Assembly: GCF_022138605.1 (NCBI RefSeq)
Contig: NZ_JACBFS010000002.1
Span: forward strand, 124,001-188,000
Direction: 5' to 3'
From: Xanthobacter sp. NM-25
GTDB taxonomy: Bacteria > Pseudomonadota > Alphaproteobacteria > Rhizobiales > Xanthobacteraceae
DNA: 64,000 bases
In this document: piece after piece, positions 55,166 to 63,349 of the stretch
Layout: the number at the start of each line of letters is the position of its first letter
Numbering within the stretch: position 1 is the first letter of the stretch
The notes under the pieces: model-generated
What the model saw: the letters and a program-made list of their open reading frames with translations, nothing else
The model's database searches: none
Told to the model about the DNA's origin: nothing
Position numbers and translations under genes: made by a program

Positions 55166-55396
55166 ATGAGCGTCGAGTTCAAGGCCGTGGCCGCGCAGGA
55201 GCTGCCCGAGCAGGATCGGGCCATCAATCGCGTGGCCGACGCGGTGCACCGCGTGAATGAGGCGATCCAGCGCGCGGTGGCGGCGGGGGTCTCGGTGGAG
55301 CTGGTGCGAGTGTCGCGCCACCACGACGGCGCCGGCGCCTGGGGCGACCAGATGATCCCGCTGGTGCGCGCACCGGCAACCTCCGGGGCGGCCTGA
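55166..55396 (+). CDS. Small protein of unknown function (76 aa)
   Basis: A helical, charged product (QDRAINRVADAVHRVNEAIQRAVAAG) followed by VSVELVRVSRHHDGAGAWGDQ. No signal peptide or membrane segment. GAGGAGGG lies six bases before the ATG, one of the strongest ribosome-binding sites here. The stop codon lies one base before the thioesterase start, so it is part of the thioesterase-prpDCB operon. I do not recognise a family; a role in acyl-CoA metabolism is only suggested by position. Confidence 0.7.
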   Translation: MSVEFKAVAAQELPEQDRAINRVADAVHRVNEAIQRAVAAGVSVELVRVSRHHDGAGAWGDQMIPLVRAPATSGAA

Positions 55397-55397
55397 G

Positions 55398-55856
55398 ATG
55401 CCCGCGCCCGCACCGAGCCGCGCCAGCCCCGCGCCGGCCACCGGCGGCCCCGCCGAGACGGCGTTCGTGGAGATGGTGTTTCCCGACCAGGCCAACCATT
55501 ACGGCACCCTGTTCGGCGGCAACGCGCTCTCGCTCATGGGCAAGGCGGCGTTCGTCGCCGCCAGCCGCCGGGCCCGTGCGCCGGTGGTCATGGCGAGCGC
55601 GGAAAAGACTGAATTCCACGTGCCCGTTCAGGTGGGGGAGATCGTCGAGCTCAATGCCCGCGTCACCCGCATCGGCCGCACCTCCATGACCGTGCTGGTG
55701 GAGATGACCGCCGAGGCCCTGCTCTCCGGCGCCCGCCGGCTCGCCGTGCGCGGCGCCTTCGAGATGGTGGCGGTGGACGCCACCGGACGCCCCGTGCCGG
55801 TGCCGCACCCCGGCGCCCCCGCCCTTTGCCCCAACACCGAGGATCCAACCCCGTGA
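55398..55856 (+). CDS. Acyl-CoA thioesterase, YciA-like hotdog fold
   Basis: The 152-residue protein has the hotdog thioesterase pattern: TAFVEMVFPDQANHYGTLFGGNALSLMGKAAFVAA, with the Asp/Gly residues of the active site, then TEFHVPVQVGEIVELNARVTRIGRTSM. Such enzymes hydrolyse acyl-CoA to free acid and CoA; the location next to methylcitrate genes suggests release of CoA from propionyl-CoA or other short acyl-CoA. Its stop codon overlaps the GTG start of prpD by four bases (GTGA). Confidence 0.88.
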   Translation: MPAPAPSRASPAPATGGPAETAFVEMVFPDQANHYGTLFGGNALSLMGKAAFVAASRRARAPVVMASAEKTEFHVPVQVGEIVELNARVTRIGRTSMTVLVEMTAEALLSGARRLAVRGAFEMVAVDATGRPVPVPHPGAPALCPNTEDPTP

Positions 55857-57400
55857 AGCAGCATCACGTTCGCACCCACACGTCTGCCGAAAACCTGCCC
55901 CGCGCCGAGCAGATCGCCTGGCAGATCGCCGAAGTCGCCACCGATCCCGTGCCGGTGGATGGCGATGTGGTGGAGATGATCGGCAACCGCATCATCGACA
56001 ATGCGGCGGTGGCCGCCGCCTCCCTCACCCGCCGCCCGGTGGCAAGCGCCCGGGCACAGGCGCTGGCCCATCCCTACCAGCCCGGCGCCACCGTGTTCGG
56101 CCTCTCTGCCCACCGGCGCGTCTCGCCCGAATGGGCAGCCTGGGCCAATGGGGTGGCGGTGCGGGAGCTCGATTTCCACGACACCTTCCTCGCCGCCGAA
56201 TATTCCCACCCCGGCGACAACATCCCGCCGGTGCTGGCCGTGGCCCAGCATTGCGGGCTCGATGGCGCCGCATTGGTGCGCGGCATTGCGACCGGCTACG
56301 AGATCCAGGTGGACCTCGTGAAGGGCATGTGCCTGCACGCCCACAAGATCGACCATATCGCCCATCTCGGCCCGTCCGCCGCCGCGGGCATCGGCGCCGC
56401 CCTGGGCCTTTCCACCGAGACCGTCTACCAGGCGGTGCAGCAGGCGCTGCATGTGACCACCACCACCCGCCAGTCGCGCAAGGGCGAGATTTCCTCCTGG
56501 AAGGCCTATGCCCCCGCCTTCGCCGGCAAGATGGCGGTGGAAGCGGTGGACCGGGTGATGCGCGGCGAAGGCGCCCCCTCCCCCGCCTGGGAAGGCGAGG
56601 ATGGCTTCATCGCCTGGATGCTGGGCGGTCCGAAGGCGGAATACATCGTGCCGCTGCCGGAGAAAGGCGAAGCCAAGCGCGCCATCATGGACACCTACAC
56701 CAAGGCGCATTCGGCCGAATACCAGAGCCAGGCGCTGATCGACCTCGCCCGGCGGCTGCGCGACAAGATCAGCGATCTGTCGCAGGTGGAACACATCGTC
56801 ATCCACACCTCCCACCACACCCATTATGTGATCGGCACCGGCGCCAACGATCCGCAGAAGATGGACCCCAAGGCGAGCCGGGAAACCCTCGACCATTCCA
56901 TCATGTACATTTTCGCCGTGGCCCTGGAGGACGGCGCCTGGCACCACGCGCGCTCCTATGCGCCGGAGCGGGCCGGCCGGCCTTCCACGGTGGCGCTGTG
57001 GCACAAGATCTCCACGGTGGAGGACCCGGTCTGGACCCGCCGCTACCACAGCCCCGATCCGGCGGAGAAGGCGTTCGGCGGCCGCGTGGTGGTGACGCTG
57101 AAGGGCGGCCGGGTGATCGAGGACGAGCTGGCCGTGGCCGATGCCCATCCCCTCGGCGCCCATCCCTTCGGCCGCGCCGAATATATCGCCAAGTTCCGCA
57201 GCCTCGCCGAGGGCGTCATCGCCCCCGCCGAGCAGGAGCGCTTCCTCGGCACGGTGGAGCGCCTGGCGAAGCTCACGGCCGATGATCTCGGCGGCCTCAC
57301 CTTCCAGGTGGACCCCGCCCTGCTGGGCGCTGTGCGCCCCACTGGCATCTTCGACTGGCGCGCCCGTCCCGCCCCCGAACTCGCCGTCGTCTCGGCCTGA
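55853..57400 (+). CDS. prpD: 2-methylcitrate dehydratase (MmgE/PrpD family)
   Basis: The 515-residue enzyme dehydrates 2-methylcitrate in the methylcitrate cycle. Family markers include the N-terminal IIDNAAVAAASL, ELDFHDTFLAAEYSHPGDNIPPVLAVAQ, and LVKGMCLHAHKIDHIAHLGPSAAAGIGAALG. GTG at 55853 is preferred: it overlaps the thioesterase stop (GTGA) and GAGG lies upstream. Upstream of thioesterase and downstream of prpC and prpB on one strand, it belongs to a propionate operon. A half-element repeat (57411-57437) separates it from prpC. Confidence 0.93.
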   Translation: MKQHHVRTHTSAENLPRAEQIAWQIAEVATDPVPVDGDVVEMIGNRIIDNAAVAAASLTRRPVASARAQALAHPYQPGATVFGLSAHRRVSPEWAAWANGVAVRELDFHDTFLAAEYSHPGDNIPPVLAVAQHCGLDGAALVRGIATGYEIQVDLVKGMCLHAHKIDHIAHLGPSAAAGIGAALGLSTETVYQAVQQALHVTTTTRQSRKGEISSWKAYAPAFAGKMAVEAVDRVMRGEGAPSPAWEGEDGFIAWMLGGPKAEYIVPLPEKGEAKRAIMDTYTKAHSAEYQSQALIDLARRLRDKISDLSQVEHIVIHTSHHTHYVIGTGANDPQKMDPKASRETLDHSIMYIFAVALEDGAWHHARSYAPERAGRPSTVALWHKISTVEDPVWTRRYHSPDPAEKAFGGRVVVTLKGGRVIEDELAVADAHPLGAHPFGRAEYIAKFRSLAEGVIAPAEQERFLGTVERLAKLTADDLGGLTFQVDPALLGAVRPTGIFDWRARPAPELAVVSA

Positions 57401-57410
57401 AGCGGCCATC

Positions 57411-57437
57411 CCCCTCTCCCCTCGCGGGAGAGGGTCC
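57411..57437. repeat. Half-element of the dispersed repeat before prpC
   Basis: CCCCTCTCCCCTCGCGGGAG plus AGGGTCC resembles the arms of the composite repeats at 10871 and 23971 and forms a short hairpin (CTCTCCC...GGGAGAG). It is the only such sequence in the prp gene cluster. Confidence 0.5.
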
Positions 57438-57527
57438 CTCGCCATCCGCCAAAGCGGCGGGGGAAACTCAAGTCCTTATGTCCCATGGCCACGGCGCCAT
57501 GCCCATTCGGTCATCCAGGAGGAGCCC

Positions 57528-58721
57528 ATGCCCGAAACCATGTCCGAGGATCAGGCGAGCGCGGCCAAGCCCGCGCCCAAGAAGTCGGTGGCGCTGTCCG
57601 GCGTGGTGGCCGGCAACACCGCCCTGTGCACCGTCGGCCGCTCCGGCAACGACCTGCACTACCGTGGCTATGACATTCTCGACGTGGCCGAGACCTGCAC
57701 CTTCGAGGAGATCGCCCACCTTCTGGTGCACGGCACCCTGCCCACCAGCGCCGAACTCGCCGCCTATCAGGCCAAGCTGAAGGGGCTGCGCGGCCTGCCG
57801 GAGGCGGTGCGCCGCAGCCTGGAGCAACTGCCCGCGGCCGCTCACCCCATGGATGTGATGCGCTCCGGCGTCTCCGCGCTCGGCTGCGTGCTGCCGGAGG
57901 CGGCCGACCACAACACCCCCGGCGCCCGCGATATCGCCGACCGGTTGATGGCGTCACTCGGCTCCATGCTGCTTTACTGGTATCAATTCTCGCAGAACGG
58001 CCGACGCATTGAGGTGGAGACCGACGACGACAGTATCGGCGGCCACTTCCTCCATCTTCTGCACGGGCGGGCGCCGAGCGCGAGCCAAGTGCGGGCCATG
58101 CACACCTCGCTGATCCTTTATGCGGAGCACGAGTTCAACGCCTCCACCTTCACCGCCCGCTCCATCGCCGGCACCGGAGCCGATGTCTATTCGGCCATCA
58201 CCGGCGCTATCGGCGCCCTGCGCGGCCCCAAGCACGGCGGCGCCAATGAGGTGGCCTTCGAGATCCAGAAGCGCTACGCCACGCCCGACGAGGCGGAAGA
58301 CGACATCCGCCGCCGCGTGGCCGCCAAAGAGGTGGTGATCGGCTTCGGCCATCCGGTCTACACGGTTGCGGACCCGCGCAATGTGGTGATCAAGGAGGTG
58401 GCCCGGCGCCTCTCCCTGGAGGCGGGATCGACGAAGATGTTCGACATCGCCAGCCGCATCGAGGCGGTCATGGGCGAGGCCAAGAAGATGTTCCCCAATC
58501 TCGACTGGTTCAGCGCCGTCTCCTACCACATGATGGGGGTGCCGACGGCTCTGTTCACCCCGCTGTTCGTCATCGCCCGCACCTCCGGCTGGAGCGCGCA
58601 CATCATCGAGCAGCGGCTCGATAACAAGATCATCCGCCCCTCGGCCAATTATGTGGGGCCGGAGAAGCAGACGTTCGTGCCGCTGGAAGCGCGGGGCCGC
58701 GCGAACGTGCGCGCCGCGTGA
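57528..58721 (+). CDS. prpC: 2-methylcitrate synthase
   Basis: The 397-residue citrate-synthase-family enzyme condenses propionyl-CoA with oxaloacetate. It has the catalytic histidines in GPKHGGANE and GFGHPVYTVADPR and the catalytic aspartate region near NLDWFSAVSY, with the GxGH-type pattern typical of PrpC. Neighbouring prpD and prpB support methylcitrate over citrate as product. AGGAGGAG lies directly before the start. A 15-residue, Ala/Lys-rich N-terminal extension precedes the domain. The prpB ribosome-binding site overlaps its stop codon. Confidence 0.94.
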   Translation: MPETMSEDQASAAKPAPKKSVALSGVVAGNTALCTVGRSGNDLHYRGYDILDVAETCTFEEIAHLLVHGTLPTSAELAAYQAKLKGLRGLPEAVRRSLEQLPAAAHPMDVMRSGVSALGCVLPEAADHNTPGARDIADRLMASLGSMLLYWYQFSQNGRRIEVETDDDSIGGHFLHLLHGRAPSASQVRAMHTSLILYAEHEFNASTFTARSIAGTGADVYSAITGAIGALRGPKHGGANEVAFEIQKRYATPDEAEDDIRRRVAAKEVVIGFGHPVYTVADPRNVVIKEVARRLSLEAGSTKMFDIASRIEAVMGEAKKMFPNLDWFSAVSYHMMGVPTALFTPLFVIARTSGWSAHIIEQRLDNKIIRPSANYVGPEKQTFVPLEARGRANVRAA

Positions 58722-58731
58722 GGAGTTGAAG

Positions 58732-59649
58732 ATGCCGTATCTCGTCGCTTCCGACCTGCCCAACGAAGCCGCCGGCGCCCGTTTCCGGGCGTTGGTGGAA
58801 CAGGGGGGCATCGCGCGCCTGCCCGGCGCCCACAACGGCATGGCCGCGCTCCAGGCGCGCGCCGCCGGCTTCTCCGGCCTCTACCTCTCGGGGGCGGCCA
58901 TGACCGCTTCCATGGGGCTGCCGGATCTCGGCATCATCACCGTGGACGAAGTGGCCTTCTTCATCCGCCAGATCGCCCGTGCCAGCGGCCTGCCGCTGCT
59001 GGTGGATGGCGACACCGGCTATGGCGAGGCGCTCAATGTGATGCACATGGTGCGCACCTTCGAGGAAGCCGGCGCCGGCGCGGTGCACATCGAGGACCAG
59101 CTCCTGCCGAAAAAATGCGGCCACCTCAACGACAAGAAGCTGGCTGACGCCCACGACATGGCAGCAAAGGTCGCCGCCGCCGCCAAAGCCCGGCGCCACC
59201 TCTACCTCATCGCCCGTACGGACGCCGCGGCGAGCGAAGGCATCGACGGGGCAGTGGCCCGCGCCAAGCTCTATGTGGAGGCCGGCGCCGACGCCATCTT
59301 CCCCGAGGCGCTCACCACGCCCGAGATGTTCCGGGCCTTCGCCGCGCGCCTGCCCGGCGTGCCATTGCTCGCCAACATGACCGAATTCGGCCGCACCCCC
59401 TTCTTCACCGCTGATGAGTTCGAGGCCATGGGCTATCGCATGGTGATCTGGCCCGTCTCCTCCCTGCGCGTTGCCAACAAGGCGCAGGAGAAGCTCTATG
59501 CGACGCTGGCCCGCGACGGTTCCGCCAAGGCCATGGTGGGCGAGATGCAGACCCGGGCGGAACTCTACGACACCATCGGCCTGAAGGATTTCGAGGCCCT
59601 CGATGCCTCCATCGTCGCCACCATCGTGCCGCCGGCGGCCGCCCAATAG
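58732..59649 (+). CDS. prpB: 2-methylisocitrate lyase
   Basis: The 305-residue enzyme splits 2-methylisocitrate into pyruvate and succinate, completing the methylcitrate cycle. It has the isocitrate lyase superfamily markers LVDGDTGYGEALNVM, IEDQLLPKKCGHL with catalytic C129, and RTDAAASEGIDGAV. The AGGAG 6 bases upstream overlaps the prpC stop codon. A GC-rich hairpin followed by TTTGCTTT lies 50 bases after the stop. The aconitase-type isomerase for the preceding step is not in the window. Confidence 0.95.
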   Translation: MPYLVASDLPNEAAGARFRALVEQGGIARLPGAHNGMAALQARAAGFSGLYLSGAAMTASMGLPDLGIITVDEVAFFIRQIARASGLPLLVDGDTGYGEALNVMHMVRTFEEAGAGAVHIEDQLLPKKCGHLNDKKLADAHDMAAKVAAAAKARRHLYLIARTDAAASEGIDGAVARAKLYVEAGADAIFPEALTTPEMFRAFAARLPGVPLLANMTEFGRTPFFTADEFEAMGYRMVIWPVSSLRVANKAQEKLYATLARDGSAKAMVGEMQTRAELYDTIGLKDFEALDASIVATIVPPAAAQ

Positions 59650-59698
59650 GCGAACCTCCAGGGGCGCACGACCGCACCTCCCAGCGCCCGCGTCTCGC

Positions 59699-59735
59699 CG
59701 GCCGCCCGCACATCGCGCGGGCGGCCGTTTGCTTT
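59699..59735 (+). terminator. Intrinsic terminator after prpB
   Basis: CGGCCGCCCGC (59699-59709) pairs perfectly with GCGGGCGGCCG (59717-59727), followed by TTTGCTTT. It closes the propionate operon. Confidence 0.8.
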
Positions 59736-59786
59736 GCGGAGCGCAGGGGCGCCGTCCGAGCGAGATCGCCATTGCCATTTAATAGG

Positions 59787-59799
59787 ATTGTCTGGCAAT
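59787..59799 (+). promoter_or_regulatory. Candidate GntR operator, site 1
   Basis: ATTGTCTGGCAAT is a 13-bp near-palindrome (ATTG/CAAT arms) in an AT-rich stretch 26 bases upstream of the short-chain dehydrogenase start. It differs at only three central positions from site 2 at 60619-60631. The GntR regulator encoded at 63350 is the obvious candidate to bind both. Confidence 0.55.
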
Positions 59800-59824
59800 A
59801 AGATTAAAACTCGGGAGAAAACAG

Positions 59825-60604
59825 ATGCGGGATAAGACGGCACTGGTGACAGGCTCCACCGGCGGGCTGGGGCTCGCCATTGGCACGCGGCTGGTGGAAG
59901 CCGGCTGCCGGGTGATGCTGCATGGGCTGGAGCCGGCCGCCGCCATGGCCGAACCCTTGGCCCGCCTCAACGCCGCAGGCCCCGGCACGGCCGCCTATCA
60001 CGCCGGCGACATCGCCGATGCCGCCGGCGTCGCCGACCTCATCGCCGCCACCACCGCCCGCTTCGGCGCCATCGATGTTCTGGTGAACAATGCCGTGGTG
60101 CGCCACTTCGCGACGGTGGAGGACTATGACCCGGCGCGCTGGGAAGAGGCGCTGGCGGTCAATCTCTCCGCCCCCTTCCATGCCATCCGCGCGGTGCTGC
60201 CGGCCATGCGCGAGCGGGGCTATGGCCGCATCATCAATCTCGGCTCGGTCTACAGCCTGTTCGCCAGCGCCAGCCGCATCGACTACGTGACCACCAAGAC
60301 CGGCCTGCTCGGCCTCACGCGGGTGGTGGCGCTGGAAGTGGCCGGCACCGACATTTCGTGCAATCTCGTCTGCCCCGGCGCTCTGCCCACACCCACCATG
60401 TCGGCGCGCATCGAGACCCTGGCCGCCCAAGAGAGCATCACCCTCGCCGAGGCCACCCGCCGCTTCCTCGCCACCAAGCAGCCGGGCGGGCGCTTCATCG
60501 ATCCGGCGGCGGTGAGCGGCCTCATCCTGTTCCTGCTGACGCCGGAAGCGCGCGACATCAACGGCGCGGCACTGCCGGTGGATGCCGGCTGGAGCGCCTG
60601 CTGA
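59825..60604 (+). CDS. Short-chain dehydrogenase/reductase, 3-hydroxybutyrate-dehydrogenase-like
   Basis: The 259-residue SDR has the cofactor motif TGSTGGLGLAIG at residues 9-20, NNA in VLVNNAVV, and the catalytic Ser and YxxxK in NLGSVYS and DYVTTKTGL. Overall it resembles 3-hydroxybutyrate dehydrogenases of the classical SDR group, but the exact substrate cannot be told. GGGAG lies 8 bases upstream of the start. It is the first gene of a plus-strand set with a crotonase, an epimerase, a lactonase and a GntR regulator, and has a candidate operator just upstream. Confidence 0.88.
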   Translation: MRDKTALVTGSTGGLGLAIGTRLVEAGCRVMLHGLEPAAAMAEPLARLNAAGPGTAAYHAGDIADAAGVADLIAATTARFGAIDVLVNNAVVRHFATVEDYDPARWEEALAVNLSAPFHAIRAVLPAMRERGYGRIINLGSVYSLFASASRIDYVTTKTGLLGLTRVVALEVAGTDISCNLVCPGALPTPTMSARIETLAAQESITLAEATRRFLATKQPGGRFIDPAAVSGLILFLLTPEARDINGAALPVDAGWSAC

Positions 60605-60618
60605 GGTCACCGCGCATT

Positions 60619-60631
60619 ATTGTCGTACAAT
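60619..60631 (+). promoter_or_regulatory. Candidate GntR operator, site 2
   Basis: ATTGTCGTACAAT has perfect 5-base inverted arms ATTGT/ACAAT around CGT. It lies 92 bases before the crotonase-fold gene and 15 bases after the dehydrogenase stop. With site 1 it defines a shared ATTGTCKKRCAAT pattern. Confidence 0.6.
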
Positions 60632-60722
60632 CAGTTTACAAGAGAGGCCCGCGGTGCCACACTGCGGGTCCAAATCAAAGGGATGGCGGCACGCTGAAGC
60701 TGCCGCGACAGGGAGTTCAAGG

Positions 60723-61469
60723 ATGGCCGTGCGCGTCGAGGACAAGGGCAATGGCGTGACCCTGCTGACCCTGGTGGGTCAAAGCGACAGGAACTATCTC
60801 GACACCGACGCGCTGCTGGAGCTGGCCGACACCGCCGGCGCCCTCGCCACCCGCCCCGGCCTGCGGGTTCTGGTGGTCACCGGCGCCGGCGACACCTTCT
60901 GCGGCGGGCGCAAGGGCAAGACCGGCCTCACCCAGGCCTCGGACGTGGCGGACGATCTCAACGCCATCCTCAAGGTCAACAGCGCGTTCGCCGCCCTGCC
61001 GGTACCCACCGTGCTGGCGGTGGAAGGCGCGGCCTTCGGCTGGGGCTTCGGCATGTCGGCCCAGGCGGACTACGTGGTGGCGGCGGCGGACGCGGTGTTC
61101 GCCCTGCCGGAAATGTCCCACGGCATGCCGCCGCTGATCGTGCTCTCCTATCTGTTCCGCTTCGTCTCCTACAAGCGCGGCTTCGAGCTCTCCCTCACCA
61201 GCCGCGAGATCTCCGCCGCCGATGCCGAGCGGTACGGTATTATTACCGAGGTGGTGCCTAAGGGCGCGACCCTCGCCGCGGCCATGAAGGTGGCCGATTT
61301 CATCGCCGCCCAGGATGCCAAGTCCATCTCCCTGCTGCGCAAGTTCGGCCGCGAGGCGGCCCAGCTCGCCGATCCCACGCGCAGCGAATATGCGGTCTCG
61401 CTCATGAGCGTGCTGCTGGCCGAGCGGGCCCTGGCGGCCCAGCAGAACCCCAACGCGACGCAGCACTAG
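60723..61469 (+). CDS. Enoyl-CoA hydratase/isomerase (crotonase) family protein
   Basis: The 248-residue protein has the crotonase fold: LRVLVVTGAGDTFCGGRKGKTG with the first oxyanion-hole segment, and VLAVEGAAFGWGFGMSAQADYVVAAADAVFALPEMSHGMPP with the second. The family hydrates, isomerises or hydrolyses acyl-CoA and related diketone substrates. The reaction here is unknown; it diverges from standard fatty-acid enoyl-CoA hydratases in the active-site loop. GGGAG precedes the ATG at 60723. Its own candidate operator upstream suggests a second promoter inside the set. Confidence 0.85.
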   Translation: MAVRVEDKGNGVTLLTLVGQSDRNYLDTDALLELADTAGALATRPGLRVLVVTGAGDTFCGGRKGKTGLTQASDVADDLNAILKVNSAFAALPVPTVLAVEGAAFGWGFGMSAQADYVVAAADAVFALPEMSHGMPPLIVLSYLFRFVSYKRGFELSLTSREISAADAERYGIITEVVPKGATLAAAMKVADFIAAQDAKSISLLRKFGREAAQLADPTRSEYAVSLMSVLLAERALAAQQNPNATQH

Positions 61470-61523
61470 GCAGCCGGCCATGGCGCTCCGCCTCATCCCC
61501 CCTCCGGCGCAGGAGCCTTGCCC

Positions 61524-62510
61524 ATGCGGGTGCTGGTGACCGGCGGCTCCGGCTTCCTCGGCAGCCATGTGGCGGCGGCGCTCGCCGCCACCGGGCACGC
61601 GCCCCTGAGCTTCGACATGGCGCCGCCCGGCCCGGAGGCGAAAGCCATCCTCGGCGACGCCATCGTGCCCCACGCGGCCGGCCAGATCACCGATCTCGCC
61701 CGGCTGATGGATGTGTGTCGCGCCGAGGCCATCGAGGCCATCGTCCACAGTGCCGGCATGGTGGGACTGGACACCTCCCTCGCGCAGCCGGCCGCTACCT
61801 ATGCCACCAATGTCATGGGTCTGGTGAATGTGTGTGAAGTGGCCCGCCAGCTGGATCTGAAGCGCCTCGTGCACCTCTCCAGCAACGCCGCCTATCACGG
61901 TGGCGATGGGCGGCCGCTGCGCGAAAGCGATCCCGTCTTTTCGGTGGCCCAGGCCAATCCGGCGGCCCATTACGGCACCTCGAAAATGGCGGGGGAGGCC
62001 ATCGCCCTCGCCTATGCGGATTTCCACGGCCTTGATCTCCTGGTGCTGCGCATCACCGCCGTCTACGGCTTCGGCATGCGCACCCCCATGTTCATCAAGC
62101 CCATGGTGGAGCAGTCGGTTCTCGGCCGGCCCGTGCGCTTCGCCACCGGCGGGCCCATGAAGCGCGATTACACCTATGTGCCCGATTGCGCGGCGGCCAT
62201 CGTCAACGCCCTCGCCATCGCGCCCCTGGCCGAAGGTGCGCAGCGGGTGTTCAACGTCTCCGCCGGTGCCGCCCGCGCGGCGTCGGAAGTGGCGCAGATC
62301 GTGCGCCACTTGGTGCCCGGCGCCGACATCGAAATCGGCGACACACTCACCCCCCTCGAGGCGGTGAACGCCCGCATGCGGGCGAGCCTCGACATTTCCG
62401 CCGCTGCCACGGCGCTGAACTGGCGTCCGGCCTTCAGCCTTGAGCAGGGCATCGCCGATTATGCCGCCCGTTTCCGTGCCAGCATCGCCGCGCCGGAGGT
62501 CGTTTCATGA
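61524..62510 (+). CDS. NAD-dependent epimerase/dehydratase family protein
   Basis: The 328-residue extended SDR has VLVTGGSGFLGSHVAAAL at residues 4-21 for nucleotide binding, the catalytic Ser in HLSSNAAYHGG and YGTSK (Y-x3-K). A DYTYVPDCAAAI segment is typical of sugar-nucleotide epimerases, but the neighbours are catabolic, so a small hydroxy acid or lactone-derived substrate is also possible. AGGAG lies 8 bases before the ATG at 61524. The stop codon overlaps the start of the lactonase gene (ATGA). Confidence 0.86.
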   Translation: MRVLVTGGSGFLGSHVAAALAATGHAPLSFDMAPPGPEAKAILGDAIVPHAAGQITDLARLMDVCRAEAIEAIVHSAGMVGLDTSLAQPAATYATNVMGLVNVCEVARQLDLKRLVHLSSNAAYHGGDGRPLRESDPVFSVAQANPAAHYGTSKMAGEAIALAYADFHGLDLLVLRITAVYGFGMRTPMFIKPMVEQSVLGRPVRFATGGPMKRDYTYVPDCAAAIVNALAIAPLAEGAQRVFNVSAGAARAASEVAQIVRHLVPGADIEIGDTLTPLEAVNARMRASLDISAAATALNWRPAFSLEQGIADYAARFRASIAAPEVVS

Positions 62511-63304
62511 GCGCCTCGCCCTATACCGTCTACGCCCTCCAATATGCGAGCCGCGCCGGCCGGCGGGCCGACAATTTCATCGGCGGCGACCCGCACGACG
62601 GGCCCATGCCGCTCGCGTATTATGTCTGGGCGGTGATGGGCCCCGAGCGCACCTTCGTGGTGGATACCGGCTTCACCGCCGAGGTGGCGGCACGGCGCCA
62701 ACGCGACTTCCTGCGCTGCCCGGTGGAGGCCCTGCGCCTTGTCGGCATCGCCCCGGAAGAGGTCACCGACGTCATCCTCACCCACCTGCATTATGACCAC
62801 GTGGGCAATTTCGACCGGTTCCCGAAGGCCACTTTTCACCTGCAGGAAGCCGAGATGCACTATGCGGTGGGCCGCTATATGCGCTACCAAAAGTTGCGGC
62901 ATTCCTATGAGGTGGAGGACGTGGTGGGCATGGTGCGGGCCAATTACGCCGGCCGGGTGCGCTTCTACAACGGCCCGGCGGAGCTTGCCCCGGGCGTCGA
63001 CATCCAGCCGGCGCCGGGCCATTCGGCCGGCCTTCAGTTCGTGCGCGTCGCCACCCGGCGCGGCACCGTGGTGCTCGCCTCCGATGTCTCCCATTTTTAT
63101 GAGAACATGGAGCGGGAGAAGCCTTACGTCACCGCCTTCCACGTGGGGGGCATGCTGGAGGGGTTCGATCTGCTCCGCGCCGCCGCCCCCTCGCCCGACC
63201 ACATCATTCCCGGGCACGACCCGCTGGTGATGCAGCTTTATCCGGCACCGCGGCCGGAGCTCGCCGGCATCGTCGCGCAGCTCGACGTGCCGCCCCGCAG
63301 ATAG
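62507..63304 (+). CDS. Metallo-beta-lactamase fold lactonase, AttM/AiiB-like
   Basis: The 265-residue protein has the dinuclear zinc motif HLHYDHVGN (H93, H95, D97, H98) and later ligands in PAPGHSAG, ASDVSHF and IPGHDP. This pattern and length fit the AttM/AiiB (BlcC) family of gamma-butyrolactone and N-acyl-homoserine lactone hydrolases. In a catabolic set it more likely opens a lactone intermediate than quenches signals; that is inference. It is translationally coupled to the epimerase gene (4-base overlap). Confidence 0.87.
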   Translation: MSASPYTVYALQYASRAGRRADNFIGGDPHDGPMPLAYYVWAVMGPERTFVVDTGFTAEVAARRQRDFLRCPVEALRLVGIAPEEVTDVILTHLHYDHVGNFDRFPKATFHLQEAEMHYAVGRYMRYQKLRHSYEVEDVVGMVRANYAGRVRFYNGPAELAPGVDIQPAPGHSAGLQFVRVATRRGTVVLASDVSHFYENMEREKPYVTAFHVGGMLEGFDLLRAAAPSPDHIIPGHDPLVMQLYPAPRPELAGIVAQLDVPPRR

Positions 63305-63349
63305 AGGCGCCGGCCCCGGCCGGTTCAGGACAGCTTGAGGACAGGACCC

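Noticed and set aside
51793..55413. Single giant minus-strand protein covering the ScfR-like gene and the aceA region
   Set aside because: The upstream two thirds are antisense to aceA; the regulator has its own start with a ribosome-binding site at 53238.
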